Source of the DNA: Paracoccaceae bacterium
GTDB taxonomy: Bacteria; Pseudomonadota; Alphaproteobacteria; Rhodobacterales; Rhodobacteraceae
Assembly: GCA_022822495.1 (NCBI GenBank)
Contig: JAJEBQ010000018.1
Span: 1 to 64,000 of the forward strand
Length of the DNA: 64,000 nt
Direction of reading: 5' to 3'
The stretch's first letter is position 1; each line of letters starts with the position of its first letter. Positions 1 to 9,080 of the stretch are shown here, one piece after another. The notes beneath the pieces are model-generated. The model was not told where the DNA came from. It did not search any database and saw only the letters and a list, made by a program, of their open reading frames with translations. Made by a program: the position numbers and the translations under genes.

Positions 1-112
1 CATGAATTTTTATGATAACATAAGCCACCGGCCTACCAGCAACCCTTTTTATCCCTGCATCTACGATGAAAACATATTAGAAGGATTTTTTCGTTCAAAG
101 AAAGACTGGTGA
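1..112 (+). CDS. Possible 3' end of an upstream gene, or short ORF
   Basis: A reading frame is open from the first bases of the window (ATG at 2) to a TGA at 110-112 and encodes 36 residues ending in RSKKDW. The composition looks protein-like, with mixed Asn, Tyr, Pro and Phe and no low-complexity run. It may be the C-terminus of a gene that begins before the window. I do not recognise it. The 140 bases that follow, up to serS, hold nothing I can name. Confidence 0.25.
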   Translation, partial: MNFYDNISHRPTSNPFYPCIYDENILEGFFRSKKDW

Positions 113-252
113 TTCATGGCAAGGGAGGATGGCTAGGGAAAGTTGGAGAAACAAGTATATAATTCCCTAAATTTAAGTAACAGCACCTTAACTTTTACAT
201 TATTGTAAATTAGGTTTACCTAAGCACAAGCAGACATCCGAATTTTTGATTT

Positions 253-1548
253 ATGCATAATATAAAATACATTCGCGAGAACCCGGAAGATTTTGATTAT
301 CACTTGACACGTCGGGCCCTGGAACCCATGTCCACTGAAATTCTATCTATTGATAGAATACGCCGACAAAAGATCAATGAAGCCGAAAAATTTCGAGCCG
401 GCTTGAACCAACAATCCAAACAGGCTGGAATGGCCAAAGCAAAAGGTGATTTGGATGAATTCGAACGACTCCGGAAAGCCATTGTTGAAACAAAGGAAAC
501 AGCGCAAAAACTAGAGCAACAAGCCTCAGAGGAGAATCAGAAATTAAATGACCTCTTACTAACCATTCCCAACCTTGCTGCATTAGAAGTTCCCGTTGGA
601 AGGAGTGAAGAGGACAATGTTGAGCTGCACCAGTGGGGGACCCCCATGGAATTTACTTTCCCCCCAAAAGAGCATTTTGATATTACCGGGGTTAAAGCAG
701 GTATGGATTTTACGACCGCGGCAAAAATATCAGGCTCCCGTTTCGTCATTCTTTCCGGCAGCATTGCCAGATTACACCGAGCACTTGCACAATTTATGCT
801 TGGTGTTCATACCGAAGAAAATGGTTTGACAGAGGTTTGGGCACCGGTATTGGTTAACCCCGAAACTATGCTGGGAACAGGTCAATTACCCAAATTCGCT
901 GAAGACTCCTACCAGACACAAGAAGGAAAATGGTTGATTCCAACTTCGGAGGTGACATTGACTAATATTGTCAGCGGTATGATTGTTGATGAGGATTCCT
1001 TGCCTAGGAGATATTGTGCACATTCCCAGTGTTTCCGTTCCGAGGCGGGGTCTGCAGGCAAAGATACTGCAGGCATGCTAAGGCAACATCAATTTGAAAA
1101 GGTCGAAATGGTATCCATTACCAAGCCTTCCAAAAGTGAAGGCGAACAGGAAAGGATGCTTCGATGCGCCGAAGGGATTCTTGAAAAACTGAACCTTCCT
1201 TACAGAACCGTTGTCCTGTGTACAGGTGATATGGGGTTTGGGGCTAGAAAAACCTATGATATTGAGGTTTGGTTACCTGGTCAGCAAAAATATCGCGAGA
1301 TAAGCTCTGTGTCCAACTGTGGTGATTTTCAGGCACGAAGAATGAATGCCAGGTACAGACCCAAAGAGGAAAAAGCAACACACTTTGTGCACACCTTGAA
1401 TGGATCTGGATTGGCAGTTGGAAGAACCCTCATCGCGGTTTTGGAGAATTACCAAAACGAGGATGGAAGCATTACCATTCCTGATGTGCTGGTTCCTTTA
1501 CTTAAGGGAGCAACAAGCATACTTCCTGATGGTGAATTCAATCAATAA
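253..1548 (+). CDS. serS: Seryl-tRNA synthetase
   Basis: Cytosolic class II aminoacyl-tRNA synthetase that charges tRNA-Ser (and tRNA-Sec where present) with serine through seryl-adenylate. The 431 residues match the usual bacterial length. The N-terminal part (about residues 30-105) is the charged, helical tRNA-binding arm. Class II motif 2 is seen near residue 260 ([15 protein letters not shown]) and motif 3 near 384-398 ([10 protein letters not shown]). The ATG at 253 gives the conserved N-terminus ([14 protein letters not shown]). surE follows after 18 bases, so serS probably leads a serS-surE-pcm-lipoprotein operon. In many Alphaproteobacteria this block lies directly downstream of tatABC. 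Here tatABC is about 6 kb away in the opposite orientation. Confidence 0.97.
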   Translation: MHNIKYIRENPEDFDYHLTRRALEPMSTEILSIDRIRRQKINEAEKFRAGLNQQSKQAGMAKAKGDLDEFERLRKAIVETKETAQKLEQQASEENQKLNDLLLTIPNLAALEVPVGRSEEDNVELHQWGTPMEFTFPPKEHFDITGVKAGMDFTTAAKISGSRFVILSGSIARLHRALAQFMLGVHTEENGLTEVWAPVLVNPETMLGTGQLPKFAEDSYQTQEGKWLIPTSEVTLTNIVSGMIVDEDSLPRRYCAHSQCFRSEAGSAGKDTAGMLRQHQFEKVEMVSITKPSKSEGEQERMLRCAEGILEKLNLPYRTVVLCTGDMGFGARKTYDIEVWLPGQQKYREISSVSNCGDFQARRMNARYRPKEEKATHFVHTLNGSGLAVGRTLIAVLENYQNEDGSITIPDVLVPLLKGATSILPDGEFNQ

Positions 1549-1566
1549 TAGCTGTTTCTTGGAATC

Positions 1567-2364
1567 ATGACTGCACCAATGAGGATTTTACTAACCAATG
1601 ACGATGGAATTGATGCTCCCGGTTTGAAGTCACTTCAAGCCATTGCAACCGAACTCGCAGGTGAAAATGGTGAGGTGTGGGTTGTTGCACCAAATAGTGA
1701 ACGTTCAGGTACCGGACATTGTGTTTCCTTTAAAACACCCTTTGAAATCGAAAAGGTCGGCTCAAGAAGGTATAAAGTGGATGGCTTTCCTGCCGATTGT
1801 ATATTGGCAGGGATTTATCAAGTAATGGATAAACTGCCTGATCTCATCTTGGTTGGAGTTAATCGAGGAAATAACTCAGGTGAGAATGCTATGTATTCAG
1901 GGACTATCGGTGCCGCCATGGAAGGAGCGCTCCAGGGCATTAAATCTGTTGCTTTGTCCCAATATTTTGGTCAAGGAAATATCCGACTTGCAAATCCATT
2001 CGAAGCAACCGATGCTTACGCCTTGACCCTGGTTAAGGACCTGTACTATAATACTCCTTGGGACAGACAAGACTATCAAATATTTTTCAATGTTAACTTT
2101 CCGCCTTATCGTGCTAGTGAAGTAAAGGGGGCAAGGCTTGTGAGGCAGGGCCAACGAAAGAATACAAAATTTTCAGCTGGATTTTATGAAACCACCCCAA
2201 AGGGAGAATTACTAACGGTTCAAGGGGGGATACAAGTGAATCGGAGCGACGAAGGTACCGATGTGAATGCCAACTTGGATCAATATATTTCAGTCACACC
2301 AATGCGCGCAGATCTAACCGACCATGATCTGTTGGACAAGATTGATATTACTTTGGCTACATGA
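1567..2364 (+). CDS. surE: 5'/3'-nucleotidase SurE
   Basis: Metal-dependent phosphatase acting on nucleoside 5'- and 3'-monophosphates, linked to stationary-phase survival. The metal-binding N-terminus LLTNDDGIDAPG carries the aspartate pair D12/D13. The S-E-R-S-G-T-G-H segment near residues 44-51 and the GVNRGNN segment near residue 100 supply other active-site residues of the family. Length (265 aa) is typical. A second ATG four codons in (1579) is an alternative start. It lies between serS and pcm, and surE-pcm pairing is a long-known conserved arrangement. Confidence 0.95.
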   Translation: MTAPMRILLTNDDGIDAPGLKSLQAIATELAGENGEVWVVAPNSERSGTGHCVSFKTPFEIEKVGSRRYKVDGFPADCILAGIYQVMDKLPDLILVGVNRGNNSGENAMYSGTIGAAMEGALQGIKSVALSQYFGQGNIRLANPFEATDAYALTLVKDLYYNTPWDRQDYQIFFNVNFPPYRASEVKGARLVRQGQRKNTKFSAGFYETTPKGELLTVQGGIQVNRSDEGTDVNANLDQYISVTPMRADLTDHDLLDKIDITLAT

Positions 2365-2374
2365 GTAAGGGGTG

Positions 2375-2998
2375 ATGGAAGATCTGATTAAAACTCTTAA
2401 AAATCAAGGTATTGAGGACAAAGCGGTACTTGCGGCCATGAGTAAGGTTGATCGCAAGGATTTTGTACCACCTTCATTTAAGCATCGTGCTTATATGGAT
2501 ATTCCCATTTCAATCGGCAGCGGTCAGACAATCAGCCAACCGACGGTCGTTGGTTTGATGACCCAGGAGTTGCAAATCCAATCTACTCACAGAGTTCTGG
2601 AAGTAGGAACTGGTTCTGGATATCAAACCATGGTCCTTTCGTATTTGGCGAGGCATGTGTATACAACAGAAAGAATAAGATCACTGCACCAGAAAGCCAA
2701 AAACCTTATTTTACAGAAATACAAGCGTGAAAATATCAGTTTCGTTTATTCTGATGGTGCATTGGGATTGCCCGATGCAGCTGAGTTTGATCGGATAATC
2801 GTAACCGCTGCCTCCGAAGAGGTTCCAAGGAATCTTATGGCGCAACTGAAGATCAATGGGGTCATGGTATTGCCTGTGGTTGAAAGTGAATGGCAACAAA
2901 GGTTAGTCGTTGTAAACAAAACAGAACCGGAAGTAGAATATAAAGAAGTCTGTGCAGTCAGATTTGTACCACTAATTGCGGGTACCGAGAATGCCTAA
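2375..2998 (+). CDS. pcm: Protein-L-isoaspartate O-methyltransferase
   Basis: Repairs isoaspartyl residues in aged proteins by SAM-dependent carboxyl methylation in the cytosol. The Rossmann SAM-binding motif VLEVGTGSGYQ is near residues 75-85, preceded by the family motif GSGQTISQPTVVGLM. The size (207 aa) fits the family. The frame can start at GTG 2372 or ATG 2375. I chose the ATG because the AAGGGG Shine-Dalgarno-like run sits too close to the GTG. Ten bases separate it from the surE stop, so the two genes are probably co-transcribed. Confidence 0.95.
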   Translation: MEDLIKTLKNQGIEDKAVLAAMSKVDRKDFVPPSFKHRAYMDIPISIGSGQTISQPTVVGLMTQELQIQSTHRVLEVGTGSGYQTMVLSYLARHVYTTERIRSLHQKAKNLILQKYKRENISFVYSDGALGLPDAAEFDRIIVTAASEEVPRNLMAQLKINGVMVLPVVESEWQQRLVVVNKTEPEVEYKEVCAVRFVPLIAGTENA

Positions 2999-3040
2999 GC
3001 AGCACAAATGGCAAATACTAATTTGGTTTGGGGAGATACC

Positions 3041-4207
3041 ATGATAAGGTATTTATATCGATTTTCACTAGTTTGTTCCTGCCTTTTCTTGCTGGCAAAT
3101 TGTGCGCCGGATATCCGTGATGAAGTTACCAAGAACCCGAATCCAAAGGTTCCATTTGATGAGTTGCAAGCATGGCCCAAACCTGATGCAGACGGCATAT
3201 TTCAGTTTGATAATCGCAGATATATTGAGGTCCGTTTCGGTGAGGACCTCTATGATATTGCCAAAAGATCGGATGAAGACACGATGGTCATTGCGGAATT
3301 AAATCAAATCAATCCCGACACTCCTCTCCAGCCTGGTAAAGTGCTTCTTCTTCCAAATAGGACACCTTCTTCGGAGGAATTGGATGCTACTGGCTATATC
3401 GTCAATGACGATATAAAATCAGAATTTGAAATAGATATTCGTGGAAAAACAGAGAATTATTATCGCCACCGCGTACAAAAAGGGGAAACCGCATATACTA
3501 TTGCCAAACTTTATGGTATTTCAGTAAGGACCCTGGCTGATTGGAATCAGCTGGATGCTGATTTTGCTGTTACAGAGGGTGAAATACTTATCATTCCCGC
3601 AGCAAATCAAATTCTTGAAGAGGGCACCCAGGAGATCGTTGAAACTGAGCCCAAGCCGGTCGAAATTGAAGAAAAGATTGAGGAACCTGTAACCTCGGTT
3701 AAGGAGCAAACTGAGGAACAGCCCGAGGTCATCGTTGAAGAGACCCCTACAGAAGAACAAGAACCCGTTGTGGTTGTCAAGGAACCTGAGCCATTACCCC
3801 CAGGAGAAATTGATTGTGATAACTTTGCCCCTGCTCAGTTTGGGTTTAGTCCACCCCTTCAGGGAGAACTGGTCAAGGACTATTCGAATGAACCTGCGGC
3901 TAATAAAGGCATTGATATTGCAGCACCGGTTGGATCCTCGGTATTTGCTGTTGGAGAAGGTAAAGTTGCTTTAATTTCAGATCTGGCAGAAGGTACCAAA
4001 GTGCTCCTGGTTCTCCATGATTGCAATGTGTTTTCAATTTACCAGAATTTGCAGGATATTACCTTGGAGCGTGGAGACTTGGTTGATAAAGGTCAAAAAA
4101 TTGGAACCCTTGACTCAGCCTTGGGGTACTTGCATTTTGAAATTCGGTTAGGTCCCGATTCAGCCGATCCCAAGGAATACCTCCCATCTAGCAGTTATAC
4201 GAACTAA
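3041..4207 (+). CDS. NlpD-like LysM/LytM lipoprotein with degenerate peptidase domain
   Basis: Predicted lipoprotein of 388 residues. A hydrophobic signal ends in the lipobox L-A-N-C (Cys21). Two LysM peptidoglycan-binding repeats (about 61-106 and 142-187), a Glu/Pro/Val-rich linker (190-255) and a C-terminal LytM/M23 domain (about 268-380) follow. Several zinc and catalytic positions are replaced: N288-K-G-I-D292 where HxGxD is usual, Y-Q-N336-L where Y-x-H-L is usual, and Y363-L-H365 where H-x-H is usual. Only the Asp and the last His remain, so it is probably an amidase activator of the NlpD/EnvC kind and not a hydrolase. I chose ATG 3041 over 3008 because it starts the signal peptide and follows GGGGAGA. 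Confidence 0.88.
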   Translation: MIRYLYRFSLVCSCLFLLANCAPDIRDEVTKNPNPKVPFDELQAWPKPDADGIFQFDNRRYIEVRFGEDLYDIAKRSDEDTMVIAELNQINPDTPLQPGKVLLLPNRTPSSEELDATGYIVNDDIKSEFEIDIRGKTENYYRHRVQKGETAYTIAKLYGISVRTLADWNQLDADFAVTEGEILIIPAANQILEEGTQEIVETEPKPVEIEEKIEEPVTSVKEQTEEQPEVIVEETPTEEQEPVVVVKEPEPLPPGEIDCDNFAPAQFGFSPPLQGELVKDYSNEPAANKGIDIAAPVGSSVFAVGEGKVALISDLAEGTKVLLVLHDCNVFSIYQNLQDITLERGDLVDKGQKIGTLDSALGYLHFEIRLGPDSADPKEYLPSSSYTN

Positions 4208-4316
4208 CTGTTGGTTATTCGTTTTTGAAATACCTTAAGTTTTAAACTGGGTTTACACAACACGTAATGTAATCCCTAAGGTTTATTTCGTTTGAGGTAT
4301 TTTACAGGAGAATGCT

Positions 4317-5063
4317 ATGACAAACAAGATAGCACTCATAACGGGCGCTGGGACAGGTATTGGAAGATCTGCCGCGCGCTCTTTGGCAAAAATTGGATAT
4401 AAATTAGTTTTGGTTGGAAGACGTTCAGAACCATTACATGAAACATCCTCTTTTTGTGAAAATACTGAAACTCTTTGTGTACCAACCGATGTTTCAGACC
4501 CTATTCAAGTAAAAAACCTATTTGATCAGGTTAATAATCGTTTTTGCAGGCTAGATCTTTTGTTCAACAACGCGGGAATTGGAACGCCACCTGTTGGAAT
4601 AGATGAATTGACCTTTGAAGATTGGAACAATTGCGTGAAGGTCAATCTAAACGGTTCCTTTCTTTGCGCCAAGCATGCCTTCGCCATGATGAAAGCACAA
4701 GATCCTCTGGGTGGGAGAATCATTAATAACGGATCCGTATCGGCACACTCACCAAGACCCAAAACAGTGGCCTATACTGCAACCAAACATGCCATTACTG
4801 GTCTTACCAAAAGCTTGTCACTAGATGGTCGGGAATTTGACATAAGTTGCTCGCAAATTGATATAGGTAACGCCGACACCGATATGGCAACAAAATTTAA
4901 GATTGGTGTCCCACAAGCCTCAGGTTTAATCAGTCCAGAGCCGGTATTTGATGTCGAGCATTGCGGCGAAGCTATTGCTTTTATTGCGCAATTTCCCTTG
5001 CGAACAAATATTCAGTTTCTTACTATCATGGCTACCAAAATGCCCTTTATCGGTAGAGGTTAA
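4317..5063 (+). CDS. SDR-family oxidoreductase
   Basis: Classical short-chain dehydrogenase/reductase of 248 residues. It has the dinucleotide motif T9-G-A-G-T-G-I-G16, the structural N-N-A-G motif, and the catalytic Y-x-x-x-K (YTATK) preceded by a serine in NGSVSAHSP. The substrate cannot be told from sequence. The start follows TTTACAGGAGAATGCT, a good ribosome-binding site. It is 109 bases from the lipoprotein gene, so it may have its own promoter. No partner gene follows. Confidence 0.9.
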   Translation: MTNKIALITGAGTGIGRSAARSLAKIGYKLVLVGRRSEPLHETSSFCENTETLCVPTDVSDPIQVKNLFDQVNNRFCRLDLLFNNAGIGTPPVGIDELTFEDWNNCVKVNLNGSFLCAKHAFAMMKAQDPLGGRIINNGSVSAHSPRPKTVAYTATKHAITGLTKSLSLDGREFDISCSQIDIGNADTDMATKFKIGVPQASGLISPEPVFDVEHCGEAIAFIAQFPLRTNIQFLTIMATKMPFIGRG

Positions 5064-5528
5064 GGAAGATAAAGACTGATAAAGCAATCCACGGGAAAGG
5101 CTACCTTTTCCTGACTTTCTCACTATAGGTATTGCAACATCTTGTTTACAGACAGTCCCTCCAAAATGAATTGCTGAATGCCTCCATTTATAGGGTTTCG
5201 AAAATTGGATGGGTTTACAGGAAAAGTATCAAAGTCAGGAAAATTGAAGCTACAACCCCCATTGTGGAATCACTTCCAGATGAATTTTGATTCAAGAAAG
5301 ATTAGGGCATTTTTGACAATCATCTTTGGATAAAGTTTCTTTCGATTTGATACCGAAACTGAAGCCACTTGGTGATTGGGGAACTCTGCTCCCTTCACAA
5401 ATAGTCAGTGAAAACAAAAAATGGGAGATTTCGAGGCTGCAAATCCCTCGACGGGAAAAGATGTGTGCTACATTGAATTATGCGAAGAGGTACATTTGGG
5501 GGTTGGCAGTTTTCAGGTTATAAACCAG
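5064..5528. other. Intergenic region without a supported gene
   Basis: Between the SDR gene and a minus-strand membrane protein. A 65-codon frame beginning with TTG at 5326 shows no recognisable domain and has no convincing ribosome-binding site. I see no strong terminator or RNA gene here. Confidence 0.5.
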
Positions 5529-5804
5529 TCAGCTCAGGATAAAAGCCAAGACGCCAACACCGGTACCTACCGCTGCAAGAGTGACCAGAATAAGGCTCGT
5601 TTCCGGTTTGGCTGCTTCCACATCTCGTTTGACAGCTGCCTCGTCTCGTTTGGCCGCCTCGTCCCGCATTTTATGAAGGGTTTTATCAATATCCGTACGC
5701 ATGGTCTTAAGGGTACCATCAATATTCAGTTCCATGATTCTGTAATCCTTCTTCAGAAGTTCAATTCTATGTTCCAGTTCTTGATTGTCAGGCTCTTCAC
5801 TCAT
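5529..5804 (-). CDS. Small coiled-coil protein with C-terminal membrane anchor
   Basis: Unrecognised protein of 91 residues if the ATG at 5804 is used; the frame is open to 5846. The body is charged and heptad-like, rich in Glu, Lys, Arg and Leu, with the repetitive stretch RDEAAKRDEAAVKRD. It ends in one hydrophobic segment (SLILVTLAAVGTGVGVLAFIL) that would anchor it in the inner membrane with a cytoplasmic coiled coil. No enzymatic motif is seen. It stands alone between a gene desert and the DUF815 gene. Its function is unknown. Confidence 0.55.
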   Translation of the reverse strand: MSEEPDNQELEHRIELLKKDYRIMELNIDGTLKTMRTDIDKTLHKMRDEAAKRDEAAVKRDVEAAKPETSLILVTLAAVGTGVGVLAFILS

Positions 5805-5909
5805 AAAAAGGACATAGCAAGGGTAACCAGATAAATCAATCCACAAACTTTTTTAAAAGTTGTCAAAACAAACTTACGCATTTTTCATACGTTCCAGCCA
5901 CCTTTCGGA

Positions 5910-6062
5910 TCACTCTACACCGATAAAACCTTCGCTCCTGGCTCCCGCAGAAAGATCAAACCAGAGCCGATCCTCTTCCACAAGGTTCTCCAGAATTTGA
6001 ACCACCAGAGCATCGGTTGCATTCTTCCTTTTTGTCTTGACCTTGGCCAGAAAGGAAAATCC
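5910..6062 (-). pseudogene. Coding relic of an unrecognised gene
   Basis: On the minus strand a 50-codon frame ending at TGA 5910-5912 has convincing protein composition (for example LAKVKTKRKNATDALVVQIL and DRLWFDLSAGARSEGFIGVE) but no start codon near its beginning, where an in-frame TGA precedes it. An ATG in the neighbouring frame just upstream suggests a frameshift. I read it as the decayed 3' end of a gene. No family is recognised. Confidence 0.35.
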
Positions 6063-6312
6063 TCATGCAACCTAGGTCACAGAACAATCTTGATCATTAC
6101 AGGCGTATGTATTCCCATAACCCATAATACGTAACCCCTTGCCAAAGAAAACATGAGATGACAACTAAGCACAATGTCATGGCATAGTAAAAAAAGAGTG
6201 TCCTTTATATGTTCCGACCGATATATCGGCAAGTAGTGAAGGCAACCTACCAATAGATCCTTCGAAGAGGTGATGAATGTATATTAACTTTTTGGTCAAA
6301 AATAACCCGATA

Positions 6313-7170
6313 TCAAGATTCGAGGTTGTATTCGAGTTTTCCTGCAAGATTCAAGATATATTGCCATGCAACACGTCCAGATCTGGCACCTCTCGTTTGT
6401 TGCCATTCAATGGCATCAGAGTTGAGCATCTTCTCTGTTGCGGGTAAGCCGTAATGGAGGCTATACCTCTTAATTATTTCCAGATATAAATCCTGGTTAC
6501 AAGGATGAAAGCCCAACCATAAACCAAACCGATCAGAAAGGGATACTTTCTCATCGACAGATTCTGATGGATTTATTGCAGTTGACCTTTCGTTCTCAAT
6601 CATATCCCTTGGCATCAAATGTCGACGGTTAGAAGTCACATAAAAAATTACATTTTGGGGTCTACCTTCAACCCCACCATCAAGTGCTGCCTTCAATGTT
6701 TTGTAATTGTTCTCCTCCATACTAAACGAAAGGTCATCACAAAAAAGTACAAACCGTTCATTAGCTTCTCTTAAAACATCCATTAACCTGTCCAGGGAGG
6801 ACAAATCTTCACGGTGGATCTCTATCAGCTTCAAATCTTTATCAGAACGAGAAATTTCCCAATGTATTGCTTTAACCAAAGAAGATTTTCCCATTCCACG
6901 AGCACCCCAAAGAAGGGCATTATTTGCTGAATAGCCTTGTGCGAAATTCAACGTGTTTTGGTACAGGGTTTTCTTGGTTCTATCTATCCCCAACAATAAG
7001 TTTAGATCCACCCTGTTAACTTTTTCAACCGGGTGCAGATAATCGGGATTAATTCTCCAAACGAAAGCATCGGCTATGGTAAAATCTGTATTCTCCTGAG
7101 GCGGTGGAGATAATCGGTCCAGTGCTTTCGCAACACGAGTGATTTGATGTAAAATTTCCTTGCTTTTCAT
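6313..7170 (-). CDS. DUF815-family AAA ATPase
   Basis: P-loop ATPase of 285 residues of the DUF815 (COG2607) family. The N-terminal region DAFVWRINPDYLHPV is characteristic. Walker A is G89-A-R-G-M-G-K-S-S97 and Walker B is FVLFCDDLSF (about 140-149). A sensor-like TSNRRHLMPRDM segment and a DRFGLWLGFHP segment follow. The cellular role of the family is not established; in many Alphaproteobacteria it lies near the serS-surE-M23 block, which is close by here. It is 52 bases downstream of tatC on the same strand and may be read through from the tat operon. Confidence 0.9.
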   Translation of the reverse strand: MKSKEILHQITRVAKALDRLSPPPQENTDFTIADAFVWRINPDYLHPVEKVNRVDLNLLLGIDRTKKTLYQNTLNFAQGYSANNALLWGARGMGKSSLVKAIHWEISRSDKDLKLIEIHREDLSSLDRLMDVLREANERFVLFCDDLSFSMEENNYKTLKAALDGGVEGRPQNVIFYVTSNRRHLMPRDMIENERSTAINPSESVDEKVSLSDRFGLWLGFHPCNQDLYLEIIKRYSLHYGLPATEKMLNSDAIEWQQTRGARSGRVAWQYILNLAGKLEYNLES

Positions 7171-7222
7171 CTGATCAGGAACTCATGTTAAAAAAACAAT
7201 TGAGATTGGCCTGTTTGGTACT

Positions 7223-8194
7223 TCAAGGAGTTTCTTCATCATCAAACAGGATCCCCTCTTCAGCGTATATCTTTTCCCTTTTTCTCTCTACCCTTTTAAC
7301 AAGCCAGATTGAAATTTCATACAGCCCATAAACTGCGGTGAACAAAATGACTTGGGTTATGACATCAGGGGGTGTAACCACGGCTGCCAGGACCAGTATA
7401 CATACAACCGCATATTTGCGAAAACTCCCTAACCCCTTGCCAGTAACCAAACCCGCTTTACCCATCAAAGTTAACAGGACAGGTAACTGGAAGCACAAGC
7501 CAAAAGCAAGAATGAACTTGATTGTGAGCGATAGATATTCAGCAACCGATCCTTGGAAAGTAACTCCAACATCAGCTATTATCTCTTTTCCATCAGCAAG
7601 GATATCAATATCATCAGATGCTTTTGAAACACCATCAAGACCATTTTCTGGGTTACCTCCTTTGAAACTGTTTTCACTTTCGGTGAGATTTGTATTTTCG
7701 GTAATAACAAGTTGCGTTGGAGGGATGGTGGCAAGTGTGCTTTCCTGTTGGAAACTCAAGAAGAAATTAAACGCCAGAGGAATAACAATAAAGAAGGCAA
7801 AGGATGCACCGAGCAGAAACATAAAAGGGGATGCAATCATGAAGGGCAGGAAAGCACTTTTTTCATTCTTGTAAAGACCTGGTGCTACGAATCTCCATAA
7901 CTGAAAACCAAGAAATGGAAAACTGAGGATGAACCCTCCCATAAACGAAATTCTTACTGCAACGAAGAAGCCTTCTTGCAGTTTAATCAGAATCAGGTTG
8001 CATTGTTGACCTCTGGTTAGCAGCGCATTGCAGATGGGTTCAGTCAGAAAGTTAAAGATTGGTTCCCAAAAAGCAAAACAAGCAACCATACAAACAAGAA
8101 AGGCCAACACACAATGGATCAGCCTTTTCCGCAATTCAGCCAGATGCTCGATTAATGGGGCTTTGGTGCTTTCAATTTCATCCTGGTCAGGCAT
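7223..8194 (-). CDS. tatC: Sec-independent translocase subunit TatC, with an enlarged periplasmic loop
   Basis: Polytopic inner-membrane receptor for twin-arginine signal peptides. The conserved cytoplasmic N-terminus (L14-IEHLAELRKRLI) and the F-V-A-P-G-L-Y-K-N-E-K segment (102-112) are present, with six hydrophobic segments. Length is 323 residues, against roughly 250 for most TatC proteins. The excess is a polar, Asn/Glu/Asp-rich insertion at about 150-216, between the third and fourth membrane segments, on the periplasmic side. Membrane segments resume cleanly after it, so it looks like a true loop expansion and not a frameshift. It lies 9 bases downstream of tatB. Confidence 0.95.
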   Translation of the reverse strand: MPDQDEIESTKAPLIEHLAELRKRLIHCVLAFLVCMVACFAFWEPIFNFLTEPICNALLTRGQQCNLILIKLQEGFFVAVRISFMGGFILSFPFLGFQLWRFVAPGLYKNEKSAFLPFMIASPFMFLLGASFAFFIVIPLAFNFFLSFQQESTLATIPPTQLVITENTNLTESENSFKGGNPENGLDGVSKASDDIDILADGKEIIADVGVTFQGSVAEYLSLTIKFILAFGLCFQLPVLLTLMGKAGLVTGKGLGSFRKYAVVCILVLAAVVTPPDVITQVILFTAVYGLYEISIWLVKRVERKREKIYAEEGILFDDEETP

Positions 8195-8203
8195 GACCTA
8201 CAC

Positions 8204-8731
8204 TTATTGAACCGAAACTTTTTGATTGTCTTTAGTTTCATTCCCATTCGAGTCTGAAGGTAAATTTACCTCTGTACCCAACTCTTGGGTTGAATTTGTG
8301 TCTTCTGGCTGTGTATTTCCCCCCTCAGTCTCCAACGGTTTCTCAACCTCACTCAAACTCTCCACCGAATCGTTAGTTTGACTATTATGTTCTGCAGGTT
8401 TCTTTTTTGGAGGCGGTGTATTCAGGGCAGTGGACATAATCTTATTGTCAGGAATATTGAGGCCATCCTTTACCCGGTCGGCAAGTTCATTAAACTTATC
8501 CAACCCCAACTGTTTGGGGGACGTTGCCGCCTTGATACCCGTCGAGAGATCTTTAACACCGGTTTCGCTCGCTGCACTGTCCATGGCTCTCTGGAATTCT
8601 CGGGCCATGGCTCGCATTCGCCCAACAACCTGTCCCAAGGCTTTAAACATACCCGGCAATTCCTTGGGGCCAACAACGATTAAAGCGATAACTCCAACCA
8701 GTAGGATTTCACCCCAACCTAAGTCAAACAC
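8204..8731 (-). CDS. tatB: Sec-independent translocase subunit TatB
   Basis: Single N-terminal membrane helix (GEILLVGVIALIVVGPKELP) with the TatB-type GPKELP hinge, then an amphipathic helix and a long acidic, Thr/Ser/Pro-rich tail (about 110-175) with no fixed motif. It pairs with TatC in the substrate-receptor complex. The 175-residue length is normal for Alphaproteobacteria. It lies between tatA (24 bases upstream) and tatC. Confidence 0.95.
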   Translation of the reverse strand: MFDLGWGEILLVGVIALIVVGPKELPGMFKALGQVVGRMRAMAREFQRAMDSAASETGVKDLSTGIKAATSPKQLGLDKFNELADRVKDGLNIPDNKIMSTALNTPPPKKKPAEHNSQTNDSVESLSEVEKPLETEGGNTQPEDTNSTQELGTEVNLPSDSNGNETKDNQKVSVQ

Positions 8732-8755
8732 GATAGTCTTTTCAAAATGGTAGGA

Positions 8756-8935
8756 TTATTTTTCTTTTTCACCTTCGGAAGTAATCTCTTCCTGTCCTTC
8801 CTTCAGCCCTCGCTTAAAGGAAGAAAATCCTTTTCCAACTTCACCCATAAGCCCGGCAATTTTACCTCGTCCAAAAAGAACCAAAACAACTATTGTGATC
8901 AACAACAGTCCAGGAATCCCGATATTGTTTAACAT
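8756..8935 (-). CDS. tatA: Sec-independent translocase subunit TatA
   Basis: Short protein of 59 residues. The N-terminal membrane helix (IGIPGLLLITIVVLVLFGRGKI) carries the FGRGKI hinge, followed by the amphipathic GEVGKGFSSFKRGLKEG helix and a charged tail EEITSEGEKEK. This is the pore-forming Tat component. The ATG is at 8933-8935; an ATG four bases upstream runs into a stop after two codons. It is the first gene of tatA-tatB-tatC on the minus strand. Confidence 0.93.
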   Translation of the reverse strand: MLNNIGIPGLLLITIVVLVLFGRGKIAGLMGEVGKGFSSFKRGLKEGQEEITSEGEKEK

Positions 8936-9080
8936 TGCATAACTCCAGTTTCAATTTAGGCATCTTTACCTTCTCACTCAGATATAATCCAATTCCATTT
9001 TCTATTCAAGAAAATCCAAGGACACAAGTCACCTGGGCATTTTATTCGTCAACTCGCAAATCAGGGCAAGAAGGGAGATG

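Noticed and set aside
7338-7874. 178-codon plus-strand frame opposite tatC.
   Set aside because: It lies entirely antisense to a well-supported gene, has biased composition, and has no domain.
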